NCBI GenBank assembly: GCA_029339195.1
Contig: JAPTJF010000106.1
Span: 87,568-151,567, forward strand
Length of the DNA stretch: 64,000 bases
Direction: 5' to 3'
DNA from: Micractinium sp. NFX-FRZ
Taxonomy: Eukaryota > Chlorophyta > Trebouxiophyceae > Chlorellales > Chlorellaceae
Shown: positions 34,330-46,400 of the stretch, one piece after another
How the letters are laid out: every line of letters begins with the position of its first letter
Position numbering within the stretch: position 1 is the stretch's first letter
Position numbers and translations under genes: made by a program
Notes under the pieces: generated by a model
Database searches by the model: none
Told to the model about the DNA's origin: nothing
The model's input: only the letters and a program-made list of their open reading frames with translations

Positions 34330-36918
34330 ATGGCCATCAATCCCATGGCAGCCATCACCGCCCTGGCGACCATGGCAAAGCAGCTCAAGGCGGCCATGGA
34401 GGCCGCTGTCGATAATGAGCAGGATGCCGTGCATCTGTTTGAACGCCTGCGGGACAACTCCCACCTCATCACCGCCGCCCTGCTGGAGGGACTGAGCAGC
34501 GCCAATCCACACTTGCAGGTCAGAAGAATGTTCATCTGGTGGTTGGATCCCTGCCAAGCCGAGCTGGCTGCACGGCAGAAGTTGTTACACTAGTTGCTTG
34601 CAACTTGCGGGGTGTTGCCTTGCGCCTGCTGCCTTGCAACACGCTCCCACCCGTTCCTCTTGGCGACCACCCAACCTGCGCCCATCCACCCGCCCGCCGC
34701 CCCGCCTCCCCCGCAGTGCCACAACCCCTCGCCCTGCTGCTGCCACCAATCCATGCTCAGTGACACATGCTGCTTGGCCTCCCCGTCTGTCCGGTTTCAC
34801 CCGCAGGCCGCGATCCACAACACGCTCCAGCGCATCACAGACAGCCTGATGCAGGCACGCAACACCATCTACCAACACCTCATCTCCAAATGGTGAGCCT
34901 CTGATTCACTACCTTGAGCTTCATAATATTCATGCAATCAGTGGGCAATCAGGCGTGCCATGCGTGGCGTTGGCACTGGATGCACCACCGTCTGACGCAC
35001 GGCAAATGCGATGCATGCGCCAGCGGGCGTGAACTGTCTGTAGGAGGAGTGTAGGGCCCGAGCTGTGTGCCCCACAACGCCGGCCTTGCTGAGCGGCGTG
35101 ATCCCCTGCTGACCAGTGCCCGCCCTGCATCACTGCTGCTGCGCAGGATGGGAGGCCGGCTGTCGTTCGGCAACCTGGGTGGCCTCATCCGGGCACACGA
35201 GATTCAGCGGCAGCTGAAGCGAGCACACGAGCGGCTGGACCGTGACCTGGCAGACCTCAGAGGGTTGGTCAGCTTGGAGACGTGGCGGCTGGTGAGCCAG
35301 GAGGACACAGCAGCAGCAGCAGCAGCAGCAGCGGCAGCAGCAGCAGGAGGAAGAGGAAAAGGAGGAGGAGGAGGAGCAGATGCGGAGGCGGCGGGGCGAC
35401 TGCCAGCAGAGGCTGCTGATCAGCTTGCGGAGCTGCGGGCGGTGGCGGAGCTGAGGGTGCCTTCCGGGGCTGCTGCCAAGGTGAGGCTAGGCTGCTGGCG
35501 TGTGCTTCGGAGCGGGGGGCGCAGTTGGTGTTTCGGAGCAGGCGCAGAGCCGGGCATGCTGTGCTGTGAGCAGGGCGGCGCACGGTGGGCTGTTGCGAGG
35601 GGGCATGTGTTGTTGAGCGCCCGGGCGTGCTGCCCTATGCAGACTGTGGTGCTCTACCTTGCTCCAACACGTCAGCTGCTGTGCTGCGTTCGCCGGCCCC
35701 ATGGCCACTGGCGCCCCGCTGGCCCCCATCGGTGCCCCTGCACCGCCTGCTGGGTGCGTCCCATGACTTCGTGTTGTATACAGGGTTTTATGAATCGCAA
35801 GCCCACCCACAGACTCCTCACTCAACCACGCAGGCTTAACGAACCCCATGCCTCTTCAGGTTGTAAAGGAGGTCGCCCGCCTGGTAGTGGGCTCGCCCCG
35901 GGCCCAGCAGGCAGCTGCCGGGAAGCTGCGCAGCCAGGCGCTGGACTGCTCTGCACAACGCGAGGCGCTCACAGCAGCAGGCGGCATACCCGTGCTGGTG
36001 CAGCTGCTGAGCGGCAGCAGCAGCGAGGCGGTGCAGCGTGACGCAGCCGCGCTGCTGGCCAGCCTGGCAGCTGACGGGGCGGCCAACCAGGCGGTGATGA
36101 TAGTTGTGGGAGGCATTCAGGCGCTCACCAGCCTGCTGCTCAGCAGCAGCCCTGTGCTGCAGGATGCTGCGGCCGCGACGCTGCATGTCCTGGCGTGTGA
36201 CAGCCGCCCAGCGGACGCGGCAGGTGTGTCAGGCGGCGTTGCTGCTCTGGTGAGGCTGCTGGCGGACGGACGGCAGATGGCTCAGGAGCCGGCGGCTGTC
36301 GCTCTGGCATCCCTGGCAGCAGCAGATTTGGCACACCCGCAGGCGGGCTGCCAGCGCAGGCAGTCCTACCAGCCGTCCATCGTGTCAGGCGGGGGCGTGC
36401 CGGCGCTTGTGCGCGCTCTGGGTGCCGACCGTGAGGCCACGCGGGAGGGCGCAGCTGCAGCGCTCTGCTGCATGGCTTCGGTCAGCCGCCCCAACCGGGG
36501 GAAGATCCAAGAGGCAGGCGGCATTCCGGTGCTGGTGCAGCTTCTCGGCTGCAGCGGGGAGGTGGCACAGAGTCACGCCATTGCTGCCCTCACGGCTCTT
36601 GCCGACAACAGCCCCTCCAACAAGGCAGCCATTGCAGCGGCGGGCGGCATCCCCGCGCTGGTGCGCCTGCTGGGCAGCAGCGGTGAGGCGGTGCAGGAGG
36701 GTGCGGCGGCGGCGCTGGGCGCTCTGGCTGGGGGCTACCCGCCCAACAAGACGGCCATTGCAGCAGCGGGGGGTATCGAGGCCCTGGTGCGGCTGCTGGG
36801 CAGCAGCAGCGTGGCTGTGCAGGATCAGGCCGGGCCTGCGCTTGATGCGCTGGCTCTGAATCATCCGGAGAACCGGCGGGCCATTGCCACAGCGTGCGGC
36901 ATCGCCATCCAGGAATGA
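34330..36918 (+). CDS. armadillo-repeat protein with N-terminal helical domain (555 aa)
   Basis: Exons: 34330-34518, 34807-34892, 35147-35480, 35860-36918; 1668 nt. The N-terminal about 130 residues (MAKQLKAAMEAAVDNEQDAV, then HLFERL) form an all-helical domain that is also present in the next gene. A polyalanine run coded by a GCA microsatellite (about 35307-35352) and a Gly-rich linker follow. The last exon codes about eight armadillo repeats of about 41 residues, with the usual AAGGIPVLVQLL, then AAAALGALA pattern and NKAAIAAAGGIPALVRLL units. Armadillo arrays are protein-binding superhelices; plant relatives often sit in E3 ligases or vacuolar and cytoskeletal scaffolds. No U-box or F-box is seen. 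Partner and pathway are unknown. Confidence 0.85.
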
Positions 36919-37322
36919 AGGTTACTATCATGCCCGCTCATTGCTCTTGTGCCGCCAAGTGTGGATCGGCGGCTGCTCGGCCAGCAAAGCGCACAGCTTT
37001 GTGGCTTGACCACCTGCTGCCGGCGGCCCTGGCAGCACCAGTTTTGTTTGCACCTTCCAGCCCGCCAGCGACACTGCCCACCCTGCTTTTTAAACTTGTA
37101 TCACTGCACCTCCTAAAGCATCTCCCAGGATTGCAAGCCGCTTGTGTGCATGCTCACCTTTGGCGAATGCATGACAATAACCCTTACTACTTTGTGCACT
37201 CCCCGCCCTGTGCCTTCCCTGCACCACGCAACCGATGCCACCGCGTCAGCACCGCCGTCGAGCATTCCAGATACGAGTCAGATATTGCGTGTTGACATCA
37301 TCTGCCAGCCGCTCCTCTAGGA

Positions 37323-37327
37323 TGTAA
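37323..37327 (+). terminator. TGTAA signal (armadillo gene)
   Basis: About 400 nt after the stop. Confidence 0.5.
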
Positions 37328-37958
37328 AACAATAGGCGATGACGGCCCTTTGCAATAAGCAAGCACTGCACTGGCAGCTTGGATTCTGCCGCGCAAGGTA
37401 CTGTTGGGGTACTGCACGGCGCAAGCTGCGTCAATGGATGGTATTTGATGGACCGGTGTCAACCGATGCCTTCACAGGAAGGTTAATGGCTTCCCTATCA
37501 GGCGCGGGTCTGTGCGATCGCGAGGACAGTTGGGCTCACTTGACAACTTCCGTGCAGCTCCCTACCGCGTTCCTGCTTGCTAGCTTATCATCCGAGCTGC
37601 GCTACGCATCTCAATGTCTTGGCAGCAACCTGCACGCGAAGCAATCCAAGTAGCGACATCCCGTCAGGCGAGGTCAGTCTAAACTCGCAAGCCTGAAGAG
37701 GCCGCGCCCGCCTTGCTGCCAATCGATGAAAACCTAGCTGCGTAGCGATGAGATGGGAGGGGCTGTGCGCGTGCGCAGCCGCTGGTGACGGTGTGCCGCC
37801 AGCGGCGGCGGCAACCCTGGGCGGCACCCCCCTGCGCTTTCATAATCGGGCAGGAGCGCACAGCTGTGCTCTGATCCAGCAGTATCGTCACCTCTGCCTG
37901 CCCCCACTTCTCATTTAAGGTGCTCACCGCTGCCGCCGCCTCCCCCTGCCTTCAGGAC

Positions 37959-37960
37959 CA

Positions 37961-37996
<36 letters not shown>
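37959..37996. repeat. CACG tetranucleotide repeat in a 5' UTR
   Basis: More than nine perfect CACG units end nine bases before the ATG at 38006, so they should lie in the 5' leader of that gene. Confidence 0.9.
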
Positions 37997-38005
37997 GCAC
38001 CAACC

Positions 38006-39588
38006 ATGCAGGAGGCCGAGGCTGTGGCACTGGTGCTAGCTGTGGTGGAATCTGTGCAGCAGCTGAAGGCCACCCTGCACGTGGTGGCTCCCCGCAGCAA
38101 GGAGGCCGTGCATCTGTTTGAGCGCCTGGCAAACAACGCTCACCTGCTGGCTGCCGGGGTGTACGAGGCGCTGCACGGTGGGGCCAGCGGCGGCAGCGGC
38201 AGCAGCGTGGGCGTGGGCGGCGGCCCCCACACCACGCTGGAAGGGGTGCAGCGGACGCTGGCTAGCGCACGCGACGACGCATTCCGGCGCCTGCTGGCAC
38301 CTTGGTGAGCAGTTTGTTGAACCCTGCTGGTCTGACTGCTGTGAGTGAGTGCCCAGGCAACGTCGTAGCAGCGCCATTGCCTGGTCAGCAGCCGGTAGCT
38401 GCTGGGAGCAGCGGGGCGCTAGGCCAGCCATGCCGCCCTGCATGCCCCAGCAGTGGGAGGCAGCACATGCCTGCTCCAGACCGGCGGCAGACAACTGCGC
38501 CACGCAGCAGGCGACAAGGCTCCAGCCCCACCCCCAGCCGTGCCTCCCCGCCCTTCCTTTACACCCGCCGCCTGCCTCCCTCCCGACAGGTATGCCTGCA
38601 TCTTCACTCGCTTTGACGGTGACGCCCTCGTGGGGAGGGTGGGCAGCCAGCTGGGCGACCACTTGTCTGACCTGGACCGAGGCATCAGCCGGGCTACGTG
38701 GAAGGCGCTGAAAATGACTGCTGGGAGTGCGACTGAGGCGGCGGAGCTGCTGCCGGCACGGCTGGTGGAGCAGCTGGGAGAGCTGCGGGCACTGCCCAGC
38801 CGAGCGCTGTTTGTGGACCGGCAGGCAAGTGCAGTGCGCAATGTACCCTCGGGAGGGGCCATGGGGGGTTAGGCTTGCGGGTGGGGATGGATTGCAAGCG
38901 GAGGGGTGCATGTGCCGAGCGAGCATGCAGCGGCATGTGCACACATGCTTGCAGAATGTCATCACTCTGCGTGCTGAGGCGGTGAATGCACTGGGGCATG
39001 GCCACAGGCGCAGCTGTGGGGCAGCTGTCCTGGCACATCTTCGACTGGGGTGCACTTTAAGCTCCGCACTGCCCCACCTCCACCTGCCTGTGCCTTGCCT
39101 TGCTTTGCTCACCTGCGCCGCCCCTGCGCTGCCCCCTGCTCTGTGCTCTGCAGGTTCTGCGTCTGGTTGCCCTGGCGTCCGTTGGCTCCCCCCAGCAGCA
39201 GGCGGCCGCCATCGCCGCCCTCCGCAGGATGCCTCTGGGTACCACCTTTGCAGCAACACCAGCGATCGACGGCGGCCCGGACTATGCAGCCAACCGAGAG
39301 GCTCTGGTGGTGCAGCCAAGAAGGGACCCTGTGGCGGGCACGGCTGGCGGGCTGCAGCGCCTGCTGGCCTGCCTGCCGCTGGTGTCAGCCGGCGGCCGGC
39401 ACAAGAAGAGAGCTGCAACACCGCCAGTGCTGTCCTGCGACAGCCTGCAGCCCGAGGGGCAGCAGCCGCCGGCGCCGGCGCCGGCCCAGCCGCCCCACAA
39501 GCGGTCCAAACACCTCCTCTTCGACCACGCCAAGCCGGAACAGCCGCCCAAGGCACCCAAGATCGCGGCGGTATGGAAGACACGTTGA
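38006..39588 (+). CDS. paralogue of the armadillo gene's N-terminal region, without repeats (322 aa)
   Basis: Exons: 38006-38304, 38590-38824, 39154-39588; 969 nt. The first exon matches the N-terminal domain of the preceding gene: KEAVHLFERLANNAHLLAA against QDAVHLFERLRDNSHLITA. Exon 2 again resembles its partner (VGSQLGDHLSDLDRGISR). Instead of armadillo repeats the last exon has one short helical stretch (VLRLVALASVGSPQQQ), then a basic, Pro-rich tail with KKR and KRSK clusters that could direct it to the nucleus. The intron after exon 2 has a GC donor (CAG then GCAAGT). Arrangement and shared exon structure point to tandem duplication followed by loss or replacement of the repeat array. 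Function unknown. Confidence 0.75.
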
Positions 39589-40946
39589 AGCACGTGGTCT
39601 GACGAAGCACTTGGGCCTGGAAGAAGTCTGGACTGATGATCCTGGAAGCGCAGCGGTGGGAGGGGCCGCTGCTTCCAAGCTCTCCTGAAGTCACCACCTG
39701 AAGGGCTGCTGCGCAGCCTGCTTGTGTGCTGGCGGCCTTTTGTTCATGTGTTATAATGACATAGCAGCCACCTCACTGCCCCACTGTCTCCAGCCTGGAT
39801 ATATGAGCACCCTGAATTGCTACACACTCTACCTCTCTCCCTCCACCTTGCCCCAGCCCCCTCCCGCCCTCAATACTGCCCCCCAGACCCCCAATGTCTT
39901 TCAGTTCTCGAGTTGCCTCTCCTCCTCTCAGTCACAGGCCCGATCGCTGACCAACATCGCATCCTGAATAATTTCCTCACCAGTTTTAAAACTGGGTTAC
40001 GATATCAACTGCATGGATTGCAAACACCCGTGCGCAGTGTTCAATTCAAAGCGTGCAAAACCGGAGCTTCCATTGAACGTGAGCTGGGCTTATGGCTCAG
40101 GCGAGGGAGGGTCACGGTGGTTGCAAAGGTTGCAGTGAGCGGCTAAGGGAGAGAGGCAAAGCGAGGAACTCAGAGATGTAGTATTGCTGAGCAGAGCCAC
40201 GCAGCCATATGTTGGATGAGTGCATGAGTGCGCTTGAGGGAGAGGTGCTGGAACATGCGAATCAGCACCTCTTCTTGAAGCGTGTCCAGCTCGAGCTCGA
40301 GCCCCCAGACCTCTGAAGGCTGCAGCACACCTGCACCTGCAGACTCTGCAGCCATGCTGCCGTCTAAGATGACACGAGGGTGACGGAGTGAAGGGGGTGA
40401 TGCTTGATGGGTGGGTGGGTGCGGTGATCGAGGACGCAATGGGCGGGTGCTGGCTGCAGGTCAGATGTGTGCTGATAGGGATGATGCAGTGCAATGGGTG
40501 TGATGCTAAAGAAAGAGGGCCAGTTGCAGTGCGCAGACAGGGCGGCTTGGGCGGCGGAGGCAGGGCACCGGCCGGTCTGCGCGGAGGCGCGGCGGCGGAG
40601 ACGCGGCAGGTGGCGGGGGGACTGCAGGATGGGCGGACGCGGTCCGCGCCCCCCGGTCCTCCGCGCGACTTTAATGAGAGCTCGACCTGCATCAGCACTG
40701 CACTGTACTAAAACGCTGCAAGCACCATGGTTGAGTGCTCAGCGGGTGAGCTCTCCTGGTGTTCCAGCACGCCTCCCAGCAGTATGTGGCGCCCCAGGAT
40801 GGTCAAATACAATTCGCAGACTTTTGCAACGCGTGTTGTTGCCTGCAGCGCAGTGCATCACCACTGTTGGCCCTGCTGGCGCCAGCAGCGCGCGCGCTCG
40901 GCAAGGGGTCCATCTTCACGCGCAATGGCCTCTGTGTACAACGGAC
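39589..40946. other. intergenic spacer
   Basis: No firmly supported gene. A minus-strand F-box-like fragment at 40170-40363 is listed separately. I saw no TGTAA close behind the upstream stop. Confidence 0.4.
40170..40363 (-). CDS. possible short gene or terminal exon, F-box-like
   Basis: On the minus strand an acceptor-like ATCTTAG (ending 40364) is followed by an ATG at 40355 and 61 codons to a stop. The segment ELDTLQEEVLIRMFQHLSL has the pattern of the first half of an F-box. No upstream exon could be joined with confidence. It may be the last exon of a minus-strand gene, a fragment, or chance. Confidence 0.22.
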
Positions 40947-42733
40947 ATGCCTCGGTTTCCTTCACGGATCATCCTACTGCTAGCCCTGCTCGGGTTTGCC
41001 TGGCTGGCCCTCCGCTCCAAACGCGTCCTCGACACTGCAATCACAGGCCAAATGGCCTCTACACAGCATATCGTAGCGGCCGGGATCTCGGTGCACACGC
41101 TAGAATATGACACAGGTGCGCCGGCAGCTGGCCCACTCCCGCCTGCCGCCCGCCCGCCCGCCGCCCCACCCTAGTTCGTTGCTACCTTCGTTGCTGGCGG
41201 AATGTGTCTCTTCACAGTTGAGCCTGCCATTTTACGTTGCCCCTGATCAGGCCCTGGCGCCACCGTGGTGCTGCTGCACGGCCAGGCCTTCCAGGCGGCC
41301 ACGTGGCAGCAGAGCGGCACGATGCAGTCGCTGGCCCGGGCCGGGGTGCGGGCGGTCGCTGTGGACCTGCCAGGTGGGTAGGGGGGAAGCAGAAAGCTCT
41401 ACTTGGAATATGCATGGAGGAGTGCTTCAAAGTAAGGTGTTGTTTTGAAACTACCTGGGTTGAACCTGGGCATGGAAGAGCGGGCGCAAAGCTTTCTAGA
41501 CCTGTTATTTAAGAGTTTTTGAAAGTGGCGGGGTTCCACAGGAGTGGGCACGTGCTGCAGGCCCTGCCGCATGGCTAGTTTGGTTAGATGGTTCCGTGAA
41601 TGTGCATGGTGGGCTCCTCGCCTGCGCACCCTGCCGCCTCCCCCGCCTGCCCTCCAAGCCCCCCTCCCACTCGCCCGCAACACACGACCCCCAACACTCC
41701 CTCTGCAGGCCACGGCGTGACGGGCGGGCAGCCGCTGCCGCTGGACAAACGCGGCCCTTTCCTGGCAGACCTCCTCAGAGCCCTACATGTGAAGCCTCCC
41801 CTGGTCCTCGTCACTCCCTCTATGAGTGGCAGTTACATCCTGCCCTGGCTGTCGGAACACTCTCAAGACCTGGCGGCATGGGTGGCAGTGGCCCCGGTGG
41901 GCCTCAAGCAGTGGACGGACGGAGGAGCGCTGCCGGCGGACAGGCAGGCGCAGGCGAGGGGGGCGGGCGGGCAGAGGAAGGCAAGCAGGCTGGGACGGGG
42001 CGGCGGGTTGGCTGCTGGCTGGGCTGTCCTCTGTGCACTCCCTGCACGCCAGCAACGTGATGTGTTTATACTTGCTGCACACGCTGACATGCGCACACAC
42101 ACGTGTGCCACGCGTACATGCGCACACATCTTCCTCCCCACCCTGTGTGTGAAGCTTTTCAACTCCCTTCCTCCCCCTGTGCGCACAGCTCAAGGTGCTG
42201 GCGGTGTATGGTGAGCGGGACGGCATGCGGGCAGATTACAGCCTGCTGGAGGATGCGGTGCCACGGGCGCAGTATGTGCAGGTGCGTGGGCAGGAGTCAT
42301 GACTGCGACAGCGATCCCGCAATGCCCGGATGGCGCTGTGCTGCAGAGTGGCCCCTGAGCAGTGCATGCAGGTGCGGTGTTGCTGGTTCTTTCACAAGAG
42401 TGAAGTGCGATGCATGTGGTGCCGCGTCAGCATGGCTGCAGGAAGCAGCTGGCCGGATACTGGCCCTCCCCACCTCCCTGCCCACCCTGCTTCGTTTCCC
42501 TAATCCCTCTGCCAAGCCAACCGCTGCCCCTCACCCCGCTCAGTCCACCCTTTCTTCCCCAGCCTTGACAGCTCTGCTGTCTTCATGGATTGTTGATTGC
42601 AGTAGTGCTCATGGTGACAGTATCCCTGCCCTTGCAGATCCCCAACGCCGGCCACGCCTGCTACCTGGACAACAGCGAGGTGTTCAATCGCGAGCTGCTG
42701 CGCTTCCTGGAGAACGAGGTGCTGGCGTCCTAG
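40947..42733 (+). CDS. ABHD14-like alpha/beta hydrolase (about 250 aa)
   Basis: Exons: 40947-41115, 41251-41373, 41709-about 41980, 42189-42281, 42638-42733. An N-terminal hydrophobic segment ([17 protein letters not shown]) suggests a membrane anchor, as in ABHD14A. The hydrolase core has [14 protein letters not shown] (oxyanion region) and the nucleophile elbow [13 protein letters not shown] with Ser137. VYGERDGM supplies Asp199 and [11 protein letters not shown] supplies His225, a complete triad. The SMSG elbow and AGHACYLD are typical of ABHD14 rather than other hydrolases. Substrate is not predictable from sequence; animal ABHD14B acts on acetyl-lysine. The end of exon 3 is uncertain: no in-phase GT donor fits, and I chose AAG then GCAAGC (GC donor) at 41980; CAG then GCGAGG at 41953 is the alternative. 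The last exon end and stop are copied in the 3' UTR. Confidence 0.83.
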
Positions 42734-42784
42734 CAGACAGGCCAACACCACGGGTTGCCGGCGGTTTGGGCAGCAGCAAGGCCT

Positions 42785-42940
42785 CCAAGTGGCAGCTGCT
42801 CTGCTGTGCTTCCTGGGAAACGAGGTGCTGGCAACGTAGCACACTTGAGACAGCACCATGGGTTGCCGCCTGCTACTAGGAGAACCTCGACAGCAAGGCC
42901 ATCCTTTTGATCGGCAGCTGCTCTGCTGTGCTTTCTGTGA
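42785..42940 (+). repeat. two copies of ABHD14-like last exon end, stop and 3' UTR
   Basis: CTTCCTGGAGAACGAGGTGC, TGGCGTCCTAG and ACCACGGGTTGCCG (42703-42765) recur as CTTCCTGGGAAACGAGGTGC, TGGCAACGTAG and ACCATGGGTTGCCG (42811-42869). A third, shorter copy follows (CTGCTCTGCTGTGCTTTCTG). Confidence 0.85.
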
Positions 42941-42967
42941 GGGAGGTTGACAATCTGGCGGTGACGT

Positions 42968-42972
42968 TTACA
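42968..42972 (-). terminator. TGTAA signal (M20 gene)
   Basis: TTACA on the plus strand, about 450 nt after the M20 stop. Confidence 0.5.
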
Positions 42973-43418
42973 AAACCCGCTCCACCTCCATTACGAGGCA
43001 GCACCTGCGCTGCATTGTGAAGCCTTCTGCTGCCTCAAAAGTGTGATAGATGCTACACCGGGTGAATAGCAGAACAGGGGGGAAGCATGTGATTGCAGAG
43101 GGTGAGAGCTCAGGCAAGTGAGAAGCAACGGCAGAGGGCGGGGGAGGGAGAGTGTGTAGAAAACACAGAGCAGCGAGACTTATGGATCTGATTTCGTTAT
43201 AAGAGCCGAGTGTTGAGCGCGCACTGGGACGACATGCGTCAATGCCGTGCGTTGGGGCAGCACCTGTGCATGCGTGTGCGCATGGGCTCAAGCCAGGAAG
43301 GGAGAACAGACAGAGAAATATGGGTCGGTTCAGGCTGCGGACAAGAGGCTGGGCGCCACAGGGCACATGTACTGGGGCTGTACAGGCGCCGCGTGGCACT
43401 GAGTGCCAGGCCGCGGCC

Positions 43419-46400
43419 TCACAACTCTTGGGCGGCAGGTGCGCCACCTTGTGCCGCCGCCGCCGCCGCCGCATCTGCCGCCGCCTCCTCAGTTCCCTCG
43501 TCCCCGCTGGCCAGCTCAAAGATGCGGGTGTAGAAGCCGATGCCCCGCATGAAGTCCTCCACTGCAACAACCAAGCAGAAGGGCACAGGCGGGGTGTACG
43601 CGTGTCTGCAGCTCAAAAAGGCGGCTGCGGCAGACAATGGCACCTACAAACATCCTCCGCAAATGGTGTAGCGTGCCCTGCTGTAACCTCAGGAACATGC
43701 TGTCCCTCCCCACAGCCTCCAGCCACCCCCACAACCCTCAGCCCAGAACACATGGGTTGCCCCAATCAGGAGGGTAGGAAAGGTAGGCCCCGCCTGCCCT
43801 GCTCTGCCCTGCCCTGCCCTGCCCTGCCCTGCCCTGCCCCACCCTTGGAGGACTGTTGATTTGTGATCGTTTTCCTCCCCACTCTACCCACCTGCGATGC
43901 GCTCATCCACCCCGTGGAACAGCTGCAGGTCCTGCGATACAAAGCGGTGCGGGCAGAAGCGGTACACCCGCCCACCCGCCAGCTGGTTGTAGTGCCGGCT
44001 GTCCGTCATGCCGCTGCACAGCAGGCACAGCAGGCGTGGGAGAGCAGTGAGCATGCGAGTGGGCGGCAGGAAGGGCGCGAGGCCTTCCGGTGCGTGCTGC
44101 CCAGCGTGTGGCTGAGCCAGCAAGGTGTAGCATCATACTAGCAGCAGGCCAGCAGGCGGCCAGCACAGCACTGGCAAGCAGCAGGCCGGTGTAGCATCAT
44201 ACTAGCAGCAGGCCAGCAGGCGGCCAGCACAGCACTGGCCAGCACAGCCGCGACGCCAGATCAGCACCATGCCACATCAGCGCACTCACTTTACAAGGTA
44301 CGGCACCACAATGAGCCCCTGGGGCGGTCGCAGCGTCTCCAAGATGGCCTGCTTCAGTAGCTGCCAGTGGGGACCGGTGGAGGGGGCCACCGGCGCTGGG
44401 GGGAAGGCCTGCAGGCATACGGAGGCAGGTGGTGCAGGCAGGCGGGCGGCGTTGGTGGGGGTGAGAGGTCGGGGGCGGGCAGGCCGTGGGAAAAGCCAAC
44501 ATGTGTACAGCTGACGGCACCAGGGGGCAGTTGACCCCATCCCAGGCGTCCCTTCAGGAGGCAACCGCACATAGCGGCCAGCTCGCAAGGGCGCCTGCGG
44601 GGAGCGGCGGCAGCCGGCGCTGAGGAGCAGGGGCAGCAGGCGGCGGCGCACCTTTTCGTGTCGGTGCAGGGTGACGTGTGGCGCCTCCTTGCGAGTCACC
44701 ACCCGCAGGTACTCACGGATGATGGACGTGTCCTGGCCTGCGCAGCAAGTGCCAGAGAAGGGGTGATGGGGTGGGGTTTGAAGGGGTCGACCGTGGCGAC
44801 AGGGGCGGGGGAAGTTTAGAAGATGCGGGGGGGGGCTGGGGAGTGATGGGATGGACTGCGGCAAGAGGGGTGACAACGGGGGGTTGGCAGGCTGGGCAGG
44901 CGGTAGCCAGGCGAGCGCGGGGGGGCAAGGGCCCACATGCCAGGGTCAAGCAAAGAGGTTGAACCGGTGCACACCCAGCCGTATAATAGGAAGATTACCA
45001 TGTGGAGCCAGGGCAGGCTGAGGCCGGCGAGTGGAACTGTGAGTGTGCGGACATTCATTTGATCATTGAGGGACGGAGCCTGCATCTTGAAGCGGTATCC
45101 AACAACAGGAAAAGGCGCAAGGGGACAGACAGGAGGGAGCGCACCTGGGAGGATTCGGAAGTTGAGGAGGGTGGAGCCAGCACTAGATGCCACATATGAA
45201 ACAAGAAAGAGGAAGGGGAGGAGAAGGGGCGCTCACCTGGGAGGATGCGGAAGTTGAGCAGTATGCTGCCCTTCTTTGGCATGACGTTATCCGCGATGCC
45301 GCCAGCTGTCACCGACACCTGTGCAGGGGCGGGGCGGGCGGCTCGAGATGGAGCATGGAGGGGAGTGCACGAGCGCATGGGAGCAGACGGGTTGGGACAG
45401 ACAGCAGGCAGGCAGGCAGGCAGGCCGATGCAACCCGGAGCAGCAGGCTGCACTCCACACGCCGTGTATCAGCAACAGCAAGCGTCAGCAGCTGCTTCCT
45501 TCCTGCAGGCAGCCCGGGTCGCTCACCGCGGCGCATGTTGTGCGCACAAAGGCGGCCACCTCGGGCGCCAGCTGTCCCATCACCTGCCCCAGCACTGGGT
45601 TGACCAGCTGCAGAAGGCATGGGGCAGCAGTAAGAAGAGATGTTGTTTCCAAAATCGGGACTTGTAGGCTGAAATTGGCTCAGGTAATATCAATGCCTGG
45701 AGCAGGCAAGTGGCTGCCCCTTGGCCTGCCCCAACACCGTTCACCAGCTGTGGGCAGGAAAGAAGCGGAAGGAAGTCCACAACACGGCTCATACAGGGGG
45801 TCACATTGGTGGGCACACGGGCACATGGGCGGGCCTGCCTGCCACCTGCATGCCCACCGGCCCACCCACCCACCCGAGGTGGCGGGCAGAGAGTGGTAGC
45901 GAATAATGATCTGTTGGCAGCGACCCCACCACCCGCCCGCCCTGCGGTGTGCACCCCCTCTGCCCCTGGCCCCAAACGTGTGGCCATCTGCCCTGCCGCC
46001 TGTCTCAGCCTCCCAGACCACCTTCCCGCCTGCTCCCTACCTCCGCTGGCTCACTTCATTGCCGGCGCTCTGCGGGGCCATGCACACAGCTGGCACACAC
46101 CGCCACCCCCCTGCCTCCTGTACCCTCCTCATCCCTGCAAGATCACACCAGCTGCCTGCACCCTAGGCCCCCGGCCCACCTCACCCAGTTGTCAGCGCTC
46201 TGCAGTGCCAGGCGCAGCGGCGCCAGCTGGGCAGCGGGGGCGAGGGCGCGCAGGAAGGAGGTGGTGGGGGCGGCGAGCCGGGTGGGGGTGGGGTAGGCGT
46301 CCAGGGCTGCCAAGATGCGGGAGATTCGAGAGGCCACTGCACACGTGTGGGGTGGGGTGTGAGCAAGCGCTCAAGAGTTGCTGTAATGCAGTGGAAGTCG

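Larger units (their letters stand above)
36919..38005. other. 3' region and spacer between the two paralogues
   Basis: No gene seen. TGTAA at 37323 probably ends the armadillo gene transcript. A CACG repeat occupies the last 50 bp before the next start codon. Confidence 0.5.
42734..43418. other. convergent 3' regions (ABHD14-like / M20)
   Basis: No gene. It holds repeated copies of the ABHD14 last-exon end (42785-42935) and the minus-strand TGTAA at 42968. Confidence 0.55.

Noticed and set aside
35305..35352. GCA repeat as an independent microsatellite locus
   Set aside because: It lies in an exon and simply codes the polyalanine run of the armadillo protein.
38036..39697. 553-codon minus-strand ORF
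   Set aside because: It is the antisense shadow of the plus-strand paralogue gene, whose exons have matching splice phases and homology to the armadillo gene.
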